Assembly: GCA_029891345.1 (NCBI GenBank)
Contig: CM056997.1
Span: forward strand, 213,133,212-213,197,211
Length of the DNA: 64,000 nucleotides
Reading direction: 5' to 3'
DNA from: Dryococelus australis
Lineage: Eukaryota; Arthropoda; Insecta; Phasmatodea; Phasmatidae
The translations under genes and the position numbers were made by a program. Below are positions 1 to 10,996 of the stretch, piece by piece (the first letter of the stretch is position 1; the number at the start of each line of letters is the position of its first letter). Below the pieces are notes generated by a model that was not told the origin of the DNA, made no database searches, and saw nothing but the letters and a program-made list of their open reading frames with translations.

Positions 1-445
1 ACATTTATAAATTCCAAGTATCGTACAAGCAATGATGCTGGAAAGTGTTGCAATAATGGCAATACTTCAGATACGGATCAATGTTATCTATACGTTACAA
101 GATCTGAGGACAAGTTAATTAGAGTTTAATAATGCTATTAAGGAGCATTCTGAATCAGCCTCACTATCCTTCACCTCACGTAACCTGGGATGCCCTATGG
201 TAGAAATAATTATCCAGCAAGTCGACGACAGCTACAATGAGGCTCTCTCAATGGCTGCTTCTTCCTGGTATCGATCCCAGACCACAAGAATGGTGGACCT
301 CTTTGCAGCGACGACAAAGGCGGCCTCTGGCGTGGTCAGGAACAAAGATGGCTGTGAGCTACCACTGCTCACCTCTTGTATAATCTGGCATCCAGCCTTG
401 CTTAGGCAACAATTTTTCCTTGCTGTTTTCATAACTCTAGTTCTC
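1..445 (-). repeat. 3' LTR (left copy), possibly cut by the window edge
   Basis: Direct repeat of 9938-10378. Shared stretches include TCGTACAAGCAATGAT, CTATACGTTACAAGATCTG and GAGGCTCTCTCAATGGCTGC. Many substitutions and small indels separate the copies, so insertion is old. Homology fades around 400-445. On the minus strand this is the downstream LTR. The AATAAA present in the other copy is mutated here near position 5-12. The encoded 131-residue plus-strand ORF over this region matches a similar ORF in the other LTR only because the DNA is repeated; I do not regard it as a gene. Confidence 0.6.
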
Positions 446-2150
446 AAGGCTGGTTTCTTCCTCTCAGCATTCGAGATCGGCGTGGCAACCCTTGCCTGTG
501 GCGATCACAGAATGGCCCTCCTTCCTCAAAAACTCGTGCGTCCCATCGCGAGCAGACCTATGGTTGGTGATGTGGGAGAAGGTACCTTGTAAGGCTGGGC
601 CAAGTGCCGTAGTGTGCTGAACTCTGTGTGCTGTTAGAGAGAGCCTTTCATCCTAGTGGAAGTCGATTGGGAAATAAAATTATAGTGTCATCACGCACTG
701 ATTGTGTGGTATCCCTAGGGTGTTGGGAGTGATATGAAGTTGGTGGTATTGTTACATGTATAGGCTTTACAGTGTATTTCTGTGCTGACCTGTGCATATT
801 TAAGACTTAAATATTAATAACAATTTATTTTATTGGATGAACATGCATCTCTATCATGAGCAATAACAGCTAGAATACTAGCATATATACATTCTGTAAC
901 ATAATATGGTATAACAAATAATATAGATCTATGTATGAAACTACAATTCTTTTGTTGTATTGTATACAATACATGGTGTAGAACTGTCCACCTAAAAACT
1001 AAAATTGTGTTACAAAGGTAACTTATCATCTATAATATTTTTAAAATCATAGCGTTATTTGAATGATCTAAGTCAATTTACTTATTTTCTCACTAAGTTG
1101 ACATACTGAGGTGTATTTAGTCGAGTTTCAATGTTATGTACACTAGACACATTGTTTAGCTCGCTCCAATTTAGGTACTAAATCCAATTTATATAGATGA
1201 AATGATGGTGTGGTGATTTCTACAGTATGTACAATATGTTTGCTGGCAAGGTATTAATTAATTAATGACAGATCTATTGTTTCTTGTTGACCGTGGAAGA
1301 GGAAGGAATGTTCTCGGCACCGATTCTTAACCCCCCTTAAAATGTTATATTTCATGAATATGGCGCCGATCTCACAGGTACTGGGTCTTCGGTTGGACGG
1401 TGCACAAATTTTAGGTCAACAGTCCACAATAGTCTTATAGTGGTGTGCTAATTGCGGTATAAATTATTTGAAACAGTTGCACCATCCTGGTGCTGAATTT
1501 GAATATTTACATGCTACATTGGTGTCCAACAGACTTCTACAAAGGAAGTAAAATACTAAATTTAGATGACAGTCTTGGAATTACTAATGATATATCCTAA
1601 TTATTTATAATATATTGCAAATAATTACCATTTGTAGATGCTTAAATGTTACTGAGGCCACCTCTGTTAGAAAATTAATAAAGTAATGGCGTTCTTGCCG
1701 CACGAGTAAATTCCATCTAACAGTGTTCTCTAGAGCTTACCATTTGAAATAACTGAATGTGTTGCAGTACACTACTGCACTTTGCTGGAGTGGTTGCAAT
1801 TATTGCAATCCTATGCGAGCTGACGTGTGAGCACATTTTATGACTGGCTCCAAGAATGAGCTACTGGTTCTCCGCTTGCACAAATCATGCTTGCCAAGCT
1901 CTGGCGTAAAATGCAATTACCTAATATCACTATACCTGACCTATGTGTGGCGCATCATATGCTAACTGATGCAGGGTTTTGCATGTACGTTAATTAGTGC
2001 CATGCATACATGTTGAATACATTATTCGCTTAAGGGCTTTGATTATGATTACAGCTGTTTAAAATATAATCTGCTACCCATATAGCTACTTAATTCGACA
2101 TGATAGAGACGTAAGGCCTTATGTGAGCGGTGCATGCTTGAGAAAAATGG
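446..2150. other. Unassigned AT-rich stretch between env remains and left LTR
   Basis: About 1.7 kb with no recognisable protein domain, RNA gene or repeat. It lies where the end of an LTR element should be short (polypurine tract then LTR), so it is either a decayed untranslated tail or separate inserted DNA. A purine-rich minus-strand stretch near 465-475 could be a polypurine tract remnant, but this is weak. Confidence 0.4.
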
Positions 2151-3949
2151 CTATTGACTGCTTCTGAAATACCTGTAAGAGGGAAACTTGCATAAAGTTA
2201 GTTTAAGTACAGAAATCGCCAAGGCATCTTGAACTACTTTGGTTAGTAAAATTAATATATTGACCACTTTGTAATACATGACAGCGAGAGCGACAGTGAG
2301 ACCTATTATTATTGCCATACTGATAAAGTGAAAGTGCTCCTGTGACAGCACTGAAAATACCTCTGATTGGAATCATAACGAAGCGTATTTACTCTGAGTA
2401 TACTCTAACATGGGTAACTCTGCATGTAATATTTTCCATTCACTATTGAGGCTGCCATTTAAGGTATCTATAAAATGATATTCCTCCATCTAATTTCAAT
2501 TGTTTCACCTCAAAGTTGTTTTGTTTCAACCAATGTATTGGTATAACTGCATGCGAGATTGGTTATGCTGGGTTCCTGGTATCTCAAATATGGGTCACGT
2601 GCACAAATTTCACGTGTCTGACCTTAGTTACCAGCCACATGGAACGTGAACTTCAATACTGCCAACTCTCGTGTTTGAAATTTCCTTACTGAGCTACGTG
2701 TTAACACAGCATAGTACCAAATTGTCGGGTGCATTAGTAACGAGATATTGGCATGGTTGTATAGTGTTCACAAATATAGGATTACCTGGTACACAGGTGA
2801 ACTTACAATGCTGGTATAACTGGTCAATACTATTCAAGTTAATAGTTGCTTTTACACATTTTACTTGTGGACTGTCTGCTATCTGTTTGGCAATAAAGTA
2901 AAAACACCATTAATCTATTTGTGTTTTGGTTACATGATGTCTCCTGGGTGTATTTAGCAATGGCAATTACTTCACTAGGGGTTAGAATTTGGCAGGTTTT
3001 GTTCTGAAAAAAATATGGTACCAATTTAGAGCGGAAGAACTACCAGTTATTATTCATGCTCTGTAGTGCAACTTGAATTTTTAACAAAATTTGGTTATTG
3101 GATAATGTACATTCTGGGATAGAGTTGGTGTAATATTTTATGATTTCTGGTGCCGGTGTGATAAGTCTTAATTGTTATTTGCAATTATTCTAGATCTGAC
3201 GTTAGTGTTTTATGGGGAACTGCTTGCAATGGTAATTGATTATGCTGACAGTGCTGAATATAAGTACCAATTCTTACCTTGTTTATGATGTTGTTCAACA
3301 GCTGCAATAAAATACTTGATAATATCTGACCTTGAATTTTTGCAATTTCAACTTCATGTTGTTGATTAGAGATTTTTTTCTGACATATAATTAATTTTAT
3401 TTATGTTTGAATTAACTTTAACTTCTACTCGCATTTTGATTTCAGAAGTAGCATGAACTGAAATGTTCAATTTTTGTTAGAAGATATAACATTACTTTGC
3501 AATTCGTTTAACTGAATAGCCAACATTTCGTCATTGGAGAGGAATGATTATAGGTGACTGGTGGTGAGGATGTCACAGCACCAGCTTGCGACATCCCCCA
3601 GGAATGTGATGCATCTATTTATTCTGATAGATAGGGATACCTCATTTAGAAATTCATCTACAGTATTTGTTGTAATATCACTGAAATACTTATGAAGTTC
3701 TTCTGCATTAGTGCATACAGTGCTGTTCCGCATGGAGTATGCACCATGAAGCCACATCTGAGGGTTGGTAGGTTGACTGGGCTGCTGGAGCGGGATACTG
3801 TAGACCAGTGGCAACGATTCTTCATTATAAAGTTGTGGCCACAGCTCCTTGAAGTAGACTCTGATGTGCTTTCGGTGTAACTGCTCACCTGCTACAATTT
3901 GGGACAAGAGCAGCACAATGGTCACCGTGCTGGCAGCTGTACATACCAT
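2151..3949 (-). pseudogene. Env-like glycoprotein remnant of the gypsy element
   Basis: The upstream piece (3949-3548, 133 codons) starts with a hydrophobic segment that resembles a signal peptide, followed by a soluble region. The downstream piece (2351-2151) carries a strongly hydrophobic run of about 20 residues near 2315-2250, typical of a single membrane anchor, followed by a short tail. The coding-like reading continues upstream of that piece to about 2490 past an in-frame stop at 2373-2375. Position directly after integrase on the same strand, a signal-like start and a terminal membrane segment fit the env of errantivirus-like insect elements. I see no decisive fusion-peptide or furin-site motif, so the identity rests on position and topology. 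The middle is broken. Confidence 0.4.
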
Positions 3950-4299
3950 GCAATTAATTTATTTTGTCTTGTTCGTGTTCGTGATTTAATTGTTCGTGCC
4001 ATTGATTACCATGTTCAAAGTATTAATGGGTGCTGACATGTGAAGGTTGGACTGCCTCAGCACCATGCATTAGGTAAAAGGGCCTGTATTTTGTGCTTCT
4101 GTTGACAGTCGAGTTGTAATTGAAAATTATGTAGGCTACATACTTGTCCCAGTGGATGAGATCTTTATTGACTCATGACGTGAGTTACTGCAAAAGAATC
4201 TTATTAACTTGCTCTGTAAGTTCATTTCATGTGGGATTGTATGCATTTGTTTGTAATTTCCTAATTTGTAACTTTTTCAATAACTCTGCCATCATTTAA

Positions 4300-5250
4300 T
4301 TGTTAAATGAGGTACCTCTTTCTGTTAAAATAGTTTTTGGACACCCGAATTGGAGTATAACGTCATTTACAAAATTGGTTCAAGTTAATGCATCATTTGC
4401 CTTTACAGGTTTAGCTACAGTGTAACAGCTGAAAAATTCAGTAATTACCAAAATATATGTATTCCCCTTTGTGTATGTTTGTGGATGTTTAGCATAGAGG
4501 CCCCACAAATGGAGTAGAGGAGGGGAGGGGATTGATGTCATCTGTCCTATGGGTTTCTGGTTGGTGTGTTTTATTTTCTGACACACTGGGCAGGTTTATA
4601 TGTTGTTTTTAACATCTTTATTAATGGAATCCTAGTTATAAGTGTTTTTAATTCTTTGTAATGTTTTAAATTGTCCAATGTGGCCTCCGCCGAGAAGTGC
4701 ATCATGTGCAGAAATTATTACAGGGACATCATATTGGGGAACTAGTGTCAGTTTCTTTTCGCCCGCTGGAGTATGTAATTTCATTCGCCATTGCCACCAA
4801 TAGCACAGCATCTTGCTAGTTGGCGATATTTGGGGTGGCTATCTCTGGGTCTGTTAATGCAATTTTGAGTTTTTTATTTGGGGGACATTTGAGCAGTCGT
4901 CGAGGAATTGTGGTGTTGTTGTTAACAATAGGTTCCAGAAGTAAATGTGAATCATCTTCAATTTTGATGTTATTTTTGTGTTTGTAGATGGGGAGCTAGT
5001 GCAGTGTATTGTTGTGGGGTTTGATAATGATTTGGCAATTAAGAAGGGGATCTATATTGGTGGTATTAATTTTATTTTCATGTGTCTCCATAGAAATTTA
5101 TATTTTCAATTGGTAAATTGTGGTAACAATTTTGGCGATTGCCTGTAATGGTAAGTATTCTTCATTGGCAAACATTTTTGCTATGAATACCTACCTGTTG
5201 AGTGTAGTTGCTGTTTAACAAGGTGTTTTATCTCCACCCAATTATTGGTG
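4300..5250 (-). pseudogene. Integrase remnant
   Basis: The minus-strand piece 4592-4380 has the CPVCQ half of an HHCC zinc finger followed by KIKHTNQKP and, about 30 residues on, the hallmark GNTYILVI.EFFS.Y block of retroviral/gypsy integrase cores. In family consensus the first catalytic Asp lies in D-x-x-G-P just before this block; here the corresponding position reads H-L-W-G, so the Asp appears to be replaced. The following conserved Asp-Phe-Ser is Glu-Phe-Phe-Ser. Flanking sequence to the stated limits is by position only. The enzyme would be dead. Confidence 0.6.
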
Positions 5251-5340
5251 TAGTATTTGGTAATTGTTTTAATTTCGTTGTTTATATCCGTATGTTGAAG
5301 TAATGATTCTGCTACGGCCTTGAAAAGGAGGTGCATTTTA

Positions 5341-5900
5341 TCATATCCTTTTAACTGGGTAACTGGTGTTATTTGTATTTACTGTTATAATATCAGCCTT
5401 ACCTGCTGTGGGCGGTCTATTCATGGTTTCGGCCAGTACATTTAGTTTCCCTTTAACGATCTTGGGCTCAAAGTCATATTCTGTAATGGAAATTGCCGTC
5501 TTTTGAATTCTAATGTTATGTTTAGCCATCATTTTAAAATAATGCAGGCTTGCTTGGTCTGTTTCAATAATAAACTTTCTGCCATATAAGTACTGTCGGA
5601 AGTGTGTTAAAAAGTATTTAACATCTGCTAGCTCTCTCTGTAGCTGACCAGTATTTTTCGTTACTCAAAAATTTTTTTGGTGCTAAGGCAAATACTGCTC
5701 ACTCTTTTTTACCTGGTATCTCCTGCATCAACACTTCACCTATCGCTGTTTGCAATGCATCACAAGCTAATATCGTATGCCTATTTTCATTGAATTTAGC
5801 TAGTATGGGGGAGTTGGGGATGGAAGCTTTTAAATAGTCAAATGGTGCTTGCTTGTTTGCTGTTTATTTAAATGGTACACTGTCTTTTGTGAGTTCAGTT
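5341..5900 (-). pseudogene. RNase H domain remnant
   Basis: The readable piece 5532-5341 contains the end of a Ty3/gypsy RNase H: a strand pattern around YDFEPKIVKGKLNVLAETM.RP, which matches the family's Y-x-I-x-Y-x-x-G-x-x-N-x-x-A-D-x-L-S-R signature, with Glu in place of the usual Asp after Ala. It lies directly downstream of the RT on the same strand. The rest of the domain up to about 5900 is frameshifted. Confidence 0.6.
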
Positions 5901-6980
5901 AAGGGTTTTGCTTTGTGAGCATAATATTATATATAGTGGTTCAAATATGATGTAAGACTCAGGAATGTTTGTAAGTATTTGATGCATTTTGGGAGGTTTC
6001 ATGTTTTGTATGGTGCCAATCTTGTCTGGGTCTGTACATATGCCTGTCGGTGTGATATAGTGCTCGAGTATTTTGATCTCTTCCTGTGCAAAGGAACATA
6101 TCTTGTGTTTATTTTTATGTTAAATGTTCATAATCAGTCCATACCTTCTGAATGTTGTGGAGGTGTTCGTGGAATGTGTTTTCTATTATAAATATGTCAT
6201 CTATATATGCAACTGTAGTGTGCCATCTTAAGGGGCCTAGCATTATATCGACAAAGTTTTGGAAGTAATTAGGGGATGTAGCCAACCCCATTGGCATCCA
6301 TGCATATTTGTAAAGGCCTACCTCATCTACTGAAAATGTGAGTTTTTTGTGGTCCTCCTTTCGGACTGGGATTGAGTAAAAACTACTCAACATGTCAGTT
6401 TAGCTAATATATTTAGAATTTTGTAGAGTAGTTATTATATCTTCTGTATAGGGTCGGGGGTATTGTACTTTCTTTAGATGTTGGTTAAGTAGTCTGAAGT
6501 CGGTTAATAATCATATTCCATCCTGGTGTATTTTATAACAAGGCTTGGTGCAGCATAAGGGGATTCGGAATTTGCGATAATCCCACATCGAGCATTTCTT
6601 GAATCTTTGTTAAAACCTCTTCTCTTAACTAAGATTTAATACAGTATGGGTTTATAAGTTGTTAATTCTGACTTTATTTTGTAGTCTTCTGTTTTCATGA
6701 GATCCATGATGGAGTTCGCAAACCTGTCTGTAAATGATTGCAGTCATGCCTGTAGCTTTTCTTTCTGTTCCTCAGATAATTTATTATTAATATTTCCTAG
6801 CTTTACTCTGGGGGTAGATGTTTCACTACTTTCCATTTTATTTATGTAATGTTCTACTGAATTACTCATGTATTGCTGTATTTTGTTGGTGTTAATTGTA
6901 ACTTCTAGATTTTTGTTATTGTTTGATGCATGAATAAACATGTCTTTAGTAAGTACTTTTACAATGTCATATTTTTGCAT
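5901..6980 (-). pseudogene. Reverse transcriptase remnant
   Basis: The piece 6393-6115 holds RT core motifs: a SVDEVGLYKY..MPMGLATSP segment (usual F..P.G..N.P) and, after about 20 residues, AYIDDI at about 6196-6207, the catalytic box (YxDD). Its Asp pair is intact. The N-terminal lead-in occurs in 6980-6744, ending LSEEQKEKLQA, a typical linker between protease and RT in gypsy polyproteins. Between 6744 and 6393 and after 6115 the frame is broken. Confidence 0.75.
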
Positions 6981-7009
6981 GAAGTCTACACATAATATGA
7001 TGTCAAGTT

Positions 7010-7279
7010 TTAGGTTGCCAATTTAAGAAATTCCTTTTTAAATGTTTGTCTGGATATTCTAATAACAGTGGTAGTTTTGAATTGAGATACTTCAATTACC
7101 TGTGTGACTCCTACAAACGAAAATATTTCCATCACTGCTACATGCTTTTGTTTTGTAATTAATGTGGTAGCCATGCAAGAGTGGGGGTATCCCGTCTCGA
7201 TGAGTAAATTGTATTTTTTTTCCCATGTAAGAGAACAAGGATGCGCGGTGTTGATGTTTTGATGAAGTGTACATGACAC
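7010..7279 (-). pseudogene. Aspartic protease remnant
   Basis: Contains LLIETGYPHSCMATTLI, which aligns with the retroviral-type active-site loop (hydrophobic-hydrophobic-D-T-G-S/A). The catalytic Asp is Glu and the following Ser is Tyr, so it should be inactive. The continuation MQKYDIV at 6980 in a second frame matches the end of such proteases, indicating a frameshift between the pieces near 7000. Confidence 0.6.
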
Positions 7280-7640
7280 TCATCCTTGTGTGCCAAAGTG
7301 CGGTGTTTCTGAGCCAGTTGATTGTGGAACTCATGTCTCAGGCTGCTTGTGCGCCTTTCATCATCACCACATAGTTCCGCATTGATGTTTCATGTTTCTG
7401 TTCTGTGGCATTGTTGTCGGCTCCTGCACACAATAACTTGAGTTTTATGTAACCATTCGCGAACCTATGTTTACATTTCCAGAACATCGTGCCAATATCT
7501 ATGTGGAATTATTGTTTCTGATTGAGGAACAACAGTCAAGCGGCTGCCTGATGGCCTGTGTACAAACACAGGGCACATGTCATAGATGCCTGTAAGCGTG
7601 GGCCAATGAAGGTCGCGCGCACCTTGCCCTCATTGTGGTT

Positions 7641-7868
7641 TCACTCACTGTGGCATTCCATGACGATATCGAGTTCAGCGGTAGATGGCGCTTCCTTGTT
7701 TACTCTGCTCTTGTCTTCCATTGTTGCTGCCTCATGTTTAGCAACATGGTGATCCCTGTAACTGTATGTTTCCTTACAATTGGGTTTCCTTGAACTGCAT
7801 AATTTTTGGCGAAACTGAATACTGGGAATGATAGGGTCTCTACTTTGTTTCTCTTTTACTGGTTTCAT
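7641..7868 (-). pseudogene. Gag nucleocapsid remnant with degenerate zinc knuckle
   Basis: The stretch C-S-S-R-K-P-N-C-K-E-T-Y-S-Y followed by RDHH (about 7799-7758) has the spacing of a CCHC zinc knuckle (C-x2-C-x4-H-x4-C), with the second Cys, the His and the last Cys substituted. Location between capsid remains and protease is where the knuckle belongs. Alternative: chance resemblance in a basic region. Confidence 0.4.
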
Positions 7869-8242
7869 ACTTTTTGTTTGGGTTTGTTTGACTTGTTCGA
7901 AAGTTTTTCTCCTAGTGTTGAATTTCGCTATTTCCGCATAGCTTCTTCTTGGTACTCATTTAATGAATAGCACTTGATACACGTTGATTAGCCTATGCAA
8001 CAGTTTTTTTTCTGTGGGGATGGTTACTAATTATCCCTTTTATAGGAGTTTTTTTTATGTTTGACTGGCCTTGGGGCCGTTCATCATTTTTGTTTCGGCA
8101 GGGGAAGTTGTCTGCCCTATTTTATGTGTCTCAGCAATAGTTGGTGTGTTGTCTGTAGTTTTTATGTGGGTTAGTGTTTTCAGTATGTGACTGTGGTGTG
8201 TGGTTGCAAGGGTTTTTCTTGGGTTGGCGACATATTCTTTAA

Positions 8243-8918
8243 TTACAATGACTGGATGTCGGTTGTGGCTGCGGTAATTGGTTTGTTGATGCCGCGTGTA
8301 GTTTGTGTATTTATGTGGGTCCCCATACTGACATGAGTTGCATGTGGTATGAAATTGTGTGGTTTTTGTGTTTGCATGGTGAAGTTCGTGAACTCTTTTA
8401 ATTTAGCCACTTCTGCTCGCAATGTGTCTGTATCAGTGTCGGCTTGATTACAGGTCAGAACTTGGTTGTACATAAAAGGGCCTAATTCCATTATTTTTAG
8501 GTTGTTTACCATATTTTGTATTGCTTCATTCTGTAACACAATAATTTTATCTGCACTGGTGGAAAGGAGGGAGTGCCACACTATTCAAATACATTCAGCA
8601 TCGCTGACAAGTGGGTTGTATTTACAGCGATAGTAAATGAGGTCTTCAATATGTGTTTTGTGTGCTTTCGCCTATCTTTTATTTTTTTGTGTACGGGAGT
8701 GGTTTTAACGATTCTTTGTGTGCTGGGGATGAAAATGTGCTTTTGAGTTTCGTGACTATTTTGTTCCATGTCAGCTGCCCCCCTTGGTTTTGGAAAAAAA
8801 TTTCTAAGGTGTGTTTCGCCGAGCTGTTCAGGTAAAATTTTATTCTGCGGCATTTCTCTGTTTTGTCCCATTTTTTTATATCCGTAGCTAGGTTATATTG
8901 CTCTAGGAACTCGTGCAT
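8243..8918 (-). pseudogene. Gag capsid remnant
   Basis: The 8918-8679 piece carries a retrotransposon-gag core: FLEQYN, then DKTEKCRRIKFYL, a block ending in FF-x-N-Q, and LTWNKIVTKLKSTF. This is the helical pattern of the Ty3/gypsy capsid (F-L-x-x-F; L-x-x-x-A; W-x-x-L/I-x-x-x-L-x-x-x-F). Coding signal then switches frame (8871-8581) and continues as 8581-8243, a gag C-terminal coiled region. At least two frame changes have occurred. Confidence 0.65.
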
Positions 8919-9249
8919 ATTATACTGACTTCCCCTGTGAGTTTTGGTATGCTGATTTGTTGTTGTACAATTATGTTAATAGGGGAAGGTTTTCCATGTT
9001 GATTTTAGGTTCGATAGTAGCAAGTGGTGTGGCTAGGTGTGAGTAAGAGTTTTCATATGTGTGATTGGTGTTAGTTGTAATATGTATGGGAGAAACGTAT
9101 TCTGATTTGTTTTCAGTTACGTTTCCATAAGTGACTTGGTTAGTGGGTGGTGGTGTATTGGGCAGAAGGCCGGTATTAAAGATCTTGTTCGCCAGACTGT
9201 TGTTAGTTATGTGGAAGTGGTGTTAAGTTGTTGATTAATTTTGGATTTT

Positions 9250-9837
9250 GTTCAAGTAGTTTTTCTGCCGACATAATGTGATATTGAAATTTGGCTGTCG
9301 TGTTTGTGTGATGTTTGTAATTTATTTTGAGTTTTTGTTACATTGATAGTGGCATGTTTGAATGTTTTTAGCAGCCTGCACTAGAGTTAGCAGTTTGTGA
9401 TCATTCATTAAGTGAGGTTGTGTAACTTACTACTAACATGCACACACTGGAAGCTTTTAAATATTCTTCTCCACTTAGAGCGCACTCTACTGTGGTGACA
9501 CTGTATTTGCAAAAGTTAACGTGGACCGAAAATCGGTGCTGTTATATGCATGCATTAAATTTTATAAAGCAAAAGCACATACTCTTGTAGTACGAGATGG
9601 TGTGGTATTTGTTTGCGGGCATGTTTTTCTGTCACGGCATATTTCCATGTGTGCTCCCCTCTGTGACCGCAATATGCTTACTCTGAACATACACTGTAAG
9701 GCCTTTCTTTACTCTTTAAAGAATTTTCAATGTTACTTGTGTTTACTACTGGAAATTGCTCTTTGATTTTATGGGTTATTTTGAACTTTACATTAAAATT
9801 ATAATTTTGTCTTAGAAGGAGTTGGGAAGCATGAGGC
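9250..9837. other. Presumed 5' leader of the gypsy element
   Basis: Between gag and the right-hand LTR; no protein motif seen. Just inside the LTR on the minus strand (about 9862-9838) is CATCA followed by TTTGGTGGAGGGGCC. A TGGTG-like start after a CA end is the position where a tRNA primer-binding site would lie, but the match is not good enough to name the tRNA. Confidence 0.3.
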
Positions 9838-10378
9838 CCCTCCACCAAATGATGTGGCCTACTTTCGCCAGATGGTCATGCATTAACTAAAGGGTAATGC
9901 ATAGTTCAGAAATGGCAAGAGCACTTAATACAAAATATTACATTTATTAACTCCAAGTATCGTACAAGCAATGATTCTGGAAAGCTTTACAATAATGGCA
10001 ATATTTCAGGTACTGATCACTGTTATCTATACGTTACAAGATCTGTGAAATGTTAATTAGAGTTTAATAATGCTCTTAATGAGCCTTTATAATCAGCCTC
10101 ACTATCCTTCACCTTACGTAACCTGGGTCGTCCTATGGGAGTGATAATAACCCAGCAAGTCGACGACGACTACGATGAGGCTCTCTCAATGGCTGCTTCC
10201 TCTTGGAGTCGATCCTGGACTGCAAGGATGGCAGTCCTCTCTGCAGCGACGACACGGGTGTCCTCTGGCGTGGTCAGGATCAAAGTTGGCCGTGAGCTAC
10301 CACCGCTCACCCCTTATATACTCTGGCATCCAGCCTAGTTTAGGCAACCATCCCCCCTGGTATAAGTTGTGAAAAACA
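9838..10378 (-). repeat. 5' LTR (right copy)
   Basis: Partner of 1-445. Read on the minus strand it begins near 10378 with TGTTTTTCACAAC, has a TATA-like GTATATAAGGGG at about 10323-10312, and an AATAAA signal near 9957-9951, then a TTTTGTATT tail. The order TG-start, TATA box, polyadenylation signal is that of an LTR in the same orientation as the pol remains. No target-site duplication could be established because the other end may be outside the window. Confidence 0.55.
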
Positions 10379-10996
10379 GTTTTAAAAATGGGGTGTTAGG
10401 ACATGTAGAGAAAAAATATTGAATATTAAATCGAGTTCAAGTGAGCATTGATATACATTATGACAGAGCTATATTGGAGAATTGTTACTTGGGTCAGGTA
10501 AAATATAAATAAATGCTACCCTGCAGAAAGTGTTAGTTGTCTAAATACACAATAATGTAATTATGAGCATACACATAAGATTTCAATTTTCCAGTATGTG
10601 ATCAGTTAACAACATATAGACCCTATTTGCCGCATGTTTTACCTTCGCCAAGCCTTCGGGCACATCAGGGTAAGCGACCCTCCAAAGCCTGCCGAAATAA
10701 CCTTACCTTTTAACAGTGTGTTTTGAGAGTAATTCTTCCAACCATGCAATAAGTCAGCAGCTCAGTATCAGGTGTGTGGGTCATCCTTTTATAGGCCCAC
10801 TGTTTAATAAACACTACAGATAATAAATGTGAGGGGTGATCGGCCCGCTGTTCCTGAGAACGTCAAGAGTCTCCAGCTCTCGAACAACCTCGACACTGCC
10901 ACGTGTGGTGTCAGGCACCTAGCAGGTTAATCAATACCTCAGCAATACTTCCCAACCTTAACCTCACCGCCCCTCAAAACCTCTTGCGCTTCCAAG
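10379..10996. other. No recognised feature
   Basis: AT-rich flank to about 10620, then a moderately GC-richer segment to 10990. No ORF of note, no repeat partner noticed in the window. Confidence 0.5.

Larger units (their letters stand above)
1..10378 (-). mobile_element. Decayed Ty3/gypsy-class LTR retroelement with env-like region
   Basis: Read on the minus strand, remains occur in the canonical gypsy order: gag capsid (about 8.9-8.2 kb), a damaged zinc knuckle (7.8 kb), protease (7.3-7.0 kb), reverse transcriptase with YIDD (6.2 kb), RNase H tail (5.5-5.3 kb), integrase zinc finger and core (4.6-4.4 kb), then an env-like frame (3.9-2.15 kb). Two diverged direct repeats at 1-445 and about 9838-10378 bracket it and carry LTR-like signals in the right orientation. 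The element is broken by many stops and frameshifts, so it is non-autonomous. The total (about 10.4 kb) is long for gypsy. The 1.7 kb between env remains and the left LTR is unexplained and may be a later insertion. The left LTR may continue beyond the window edge. Confidence 0.75.

Noticed and set aside
197..592. 131-codon plus-strand ORF with a similar ORF at 10135-10338
   Set aside because: The similarity is a DNA-level effect of the paired LTRs; TATA and polyadenylation signals run on the other strand and the second copy is truncated and frame-variable.
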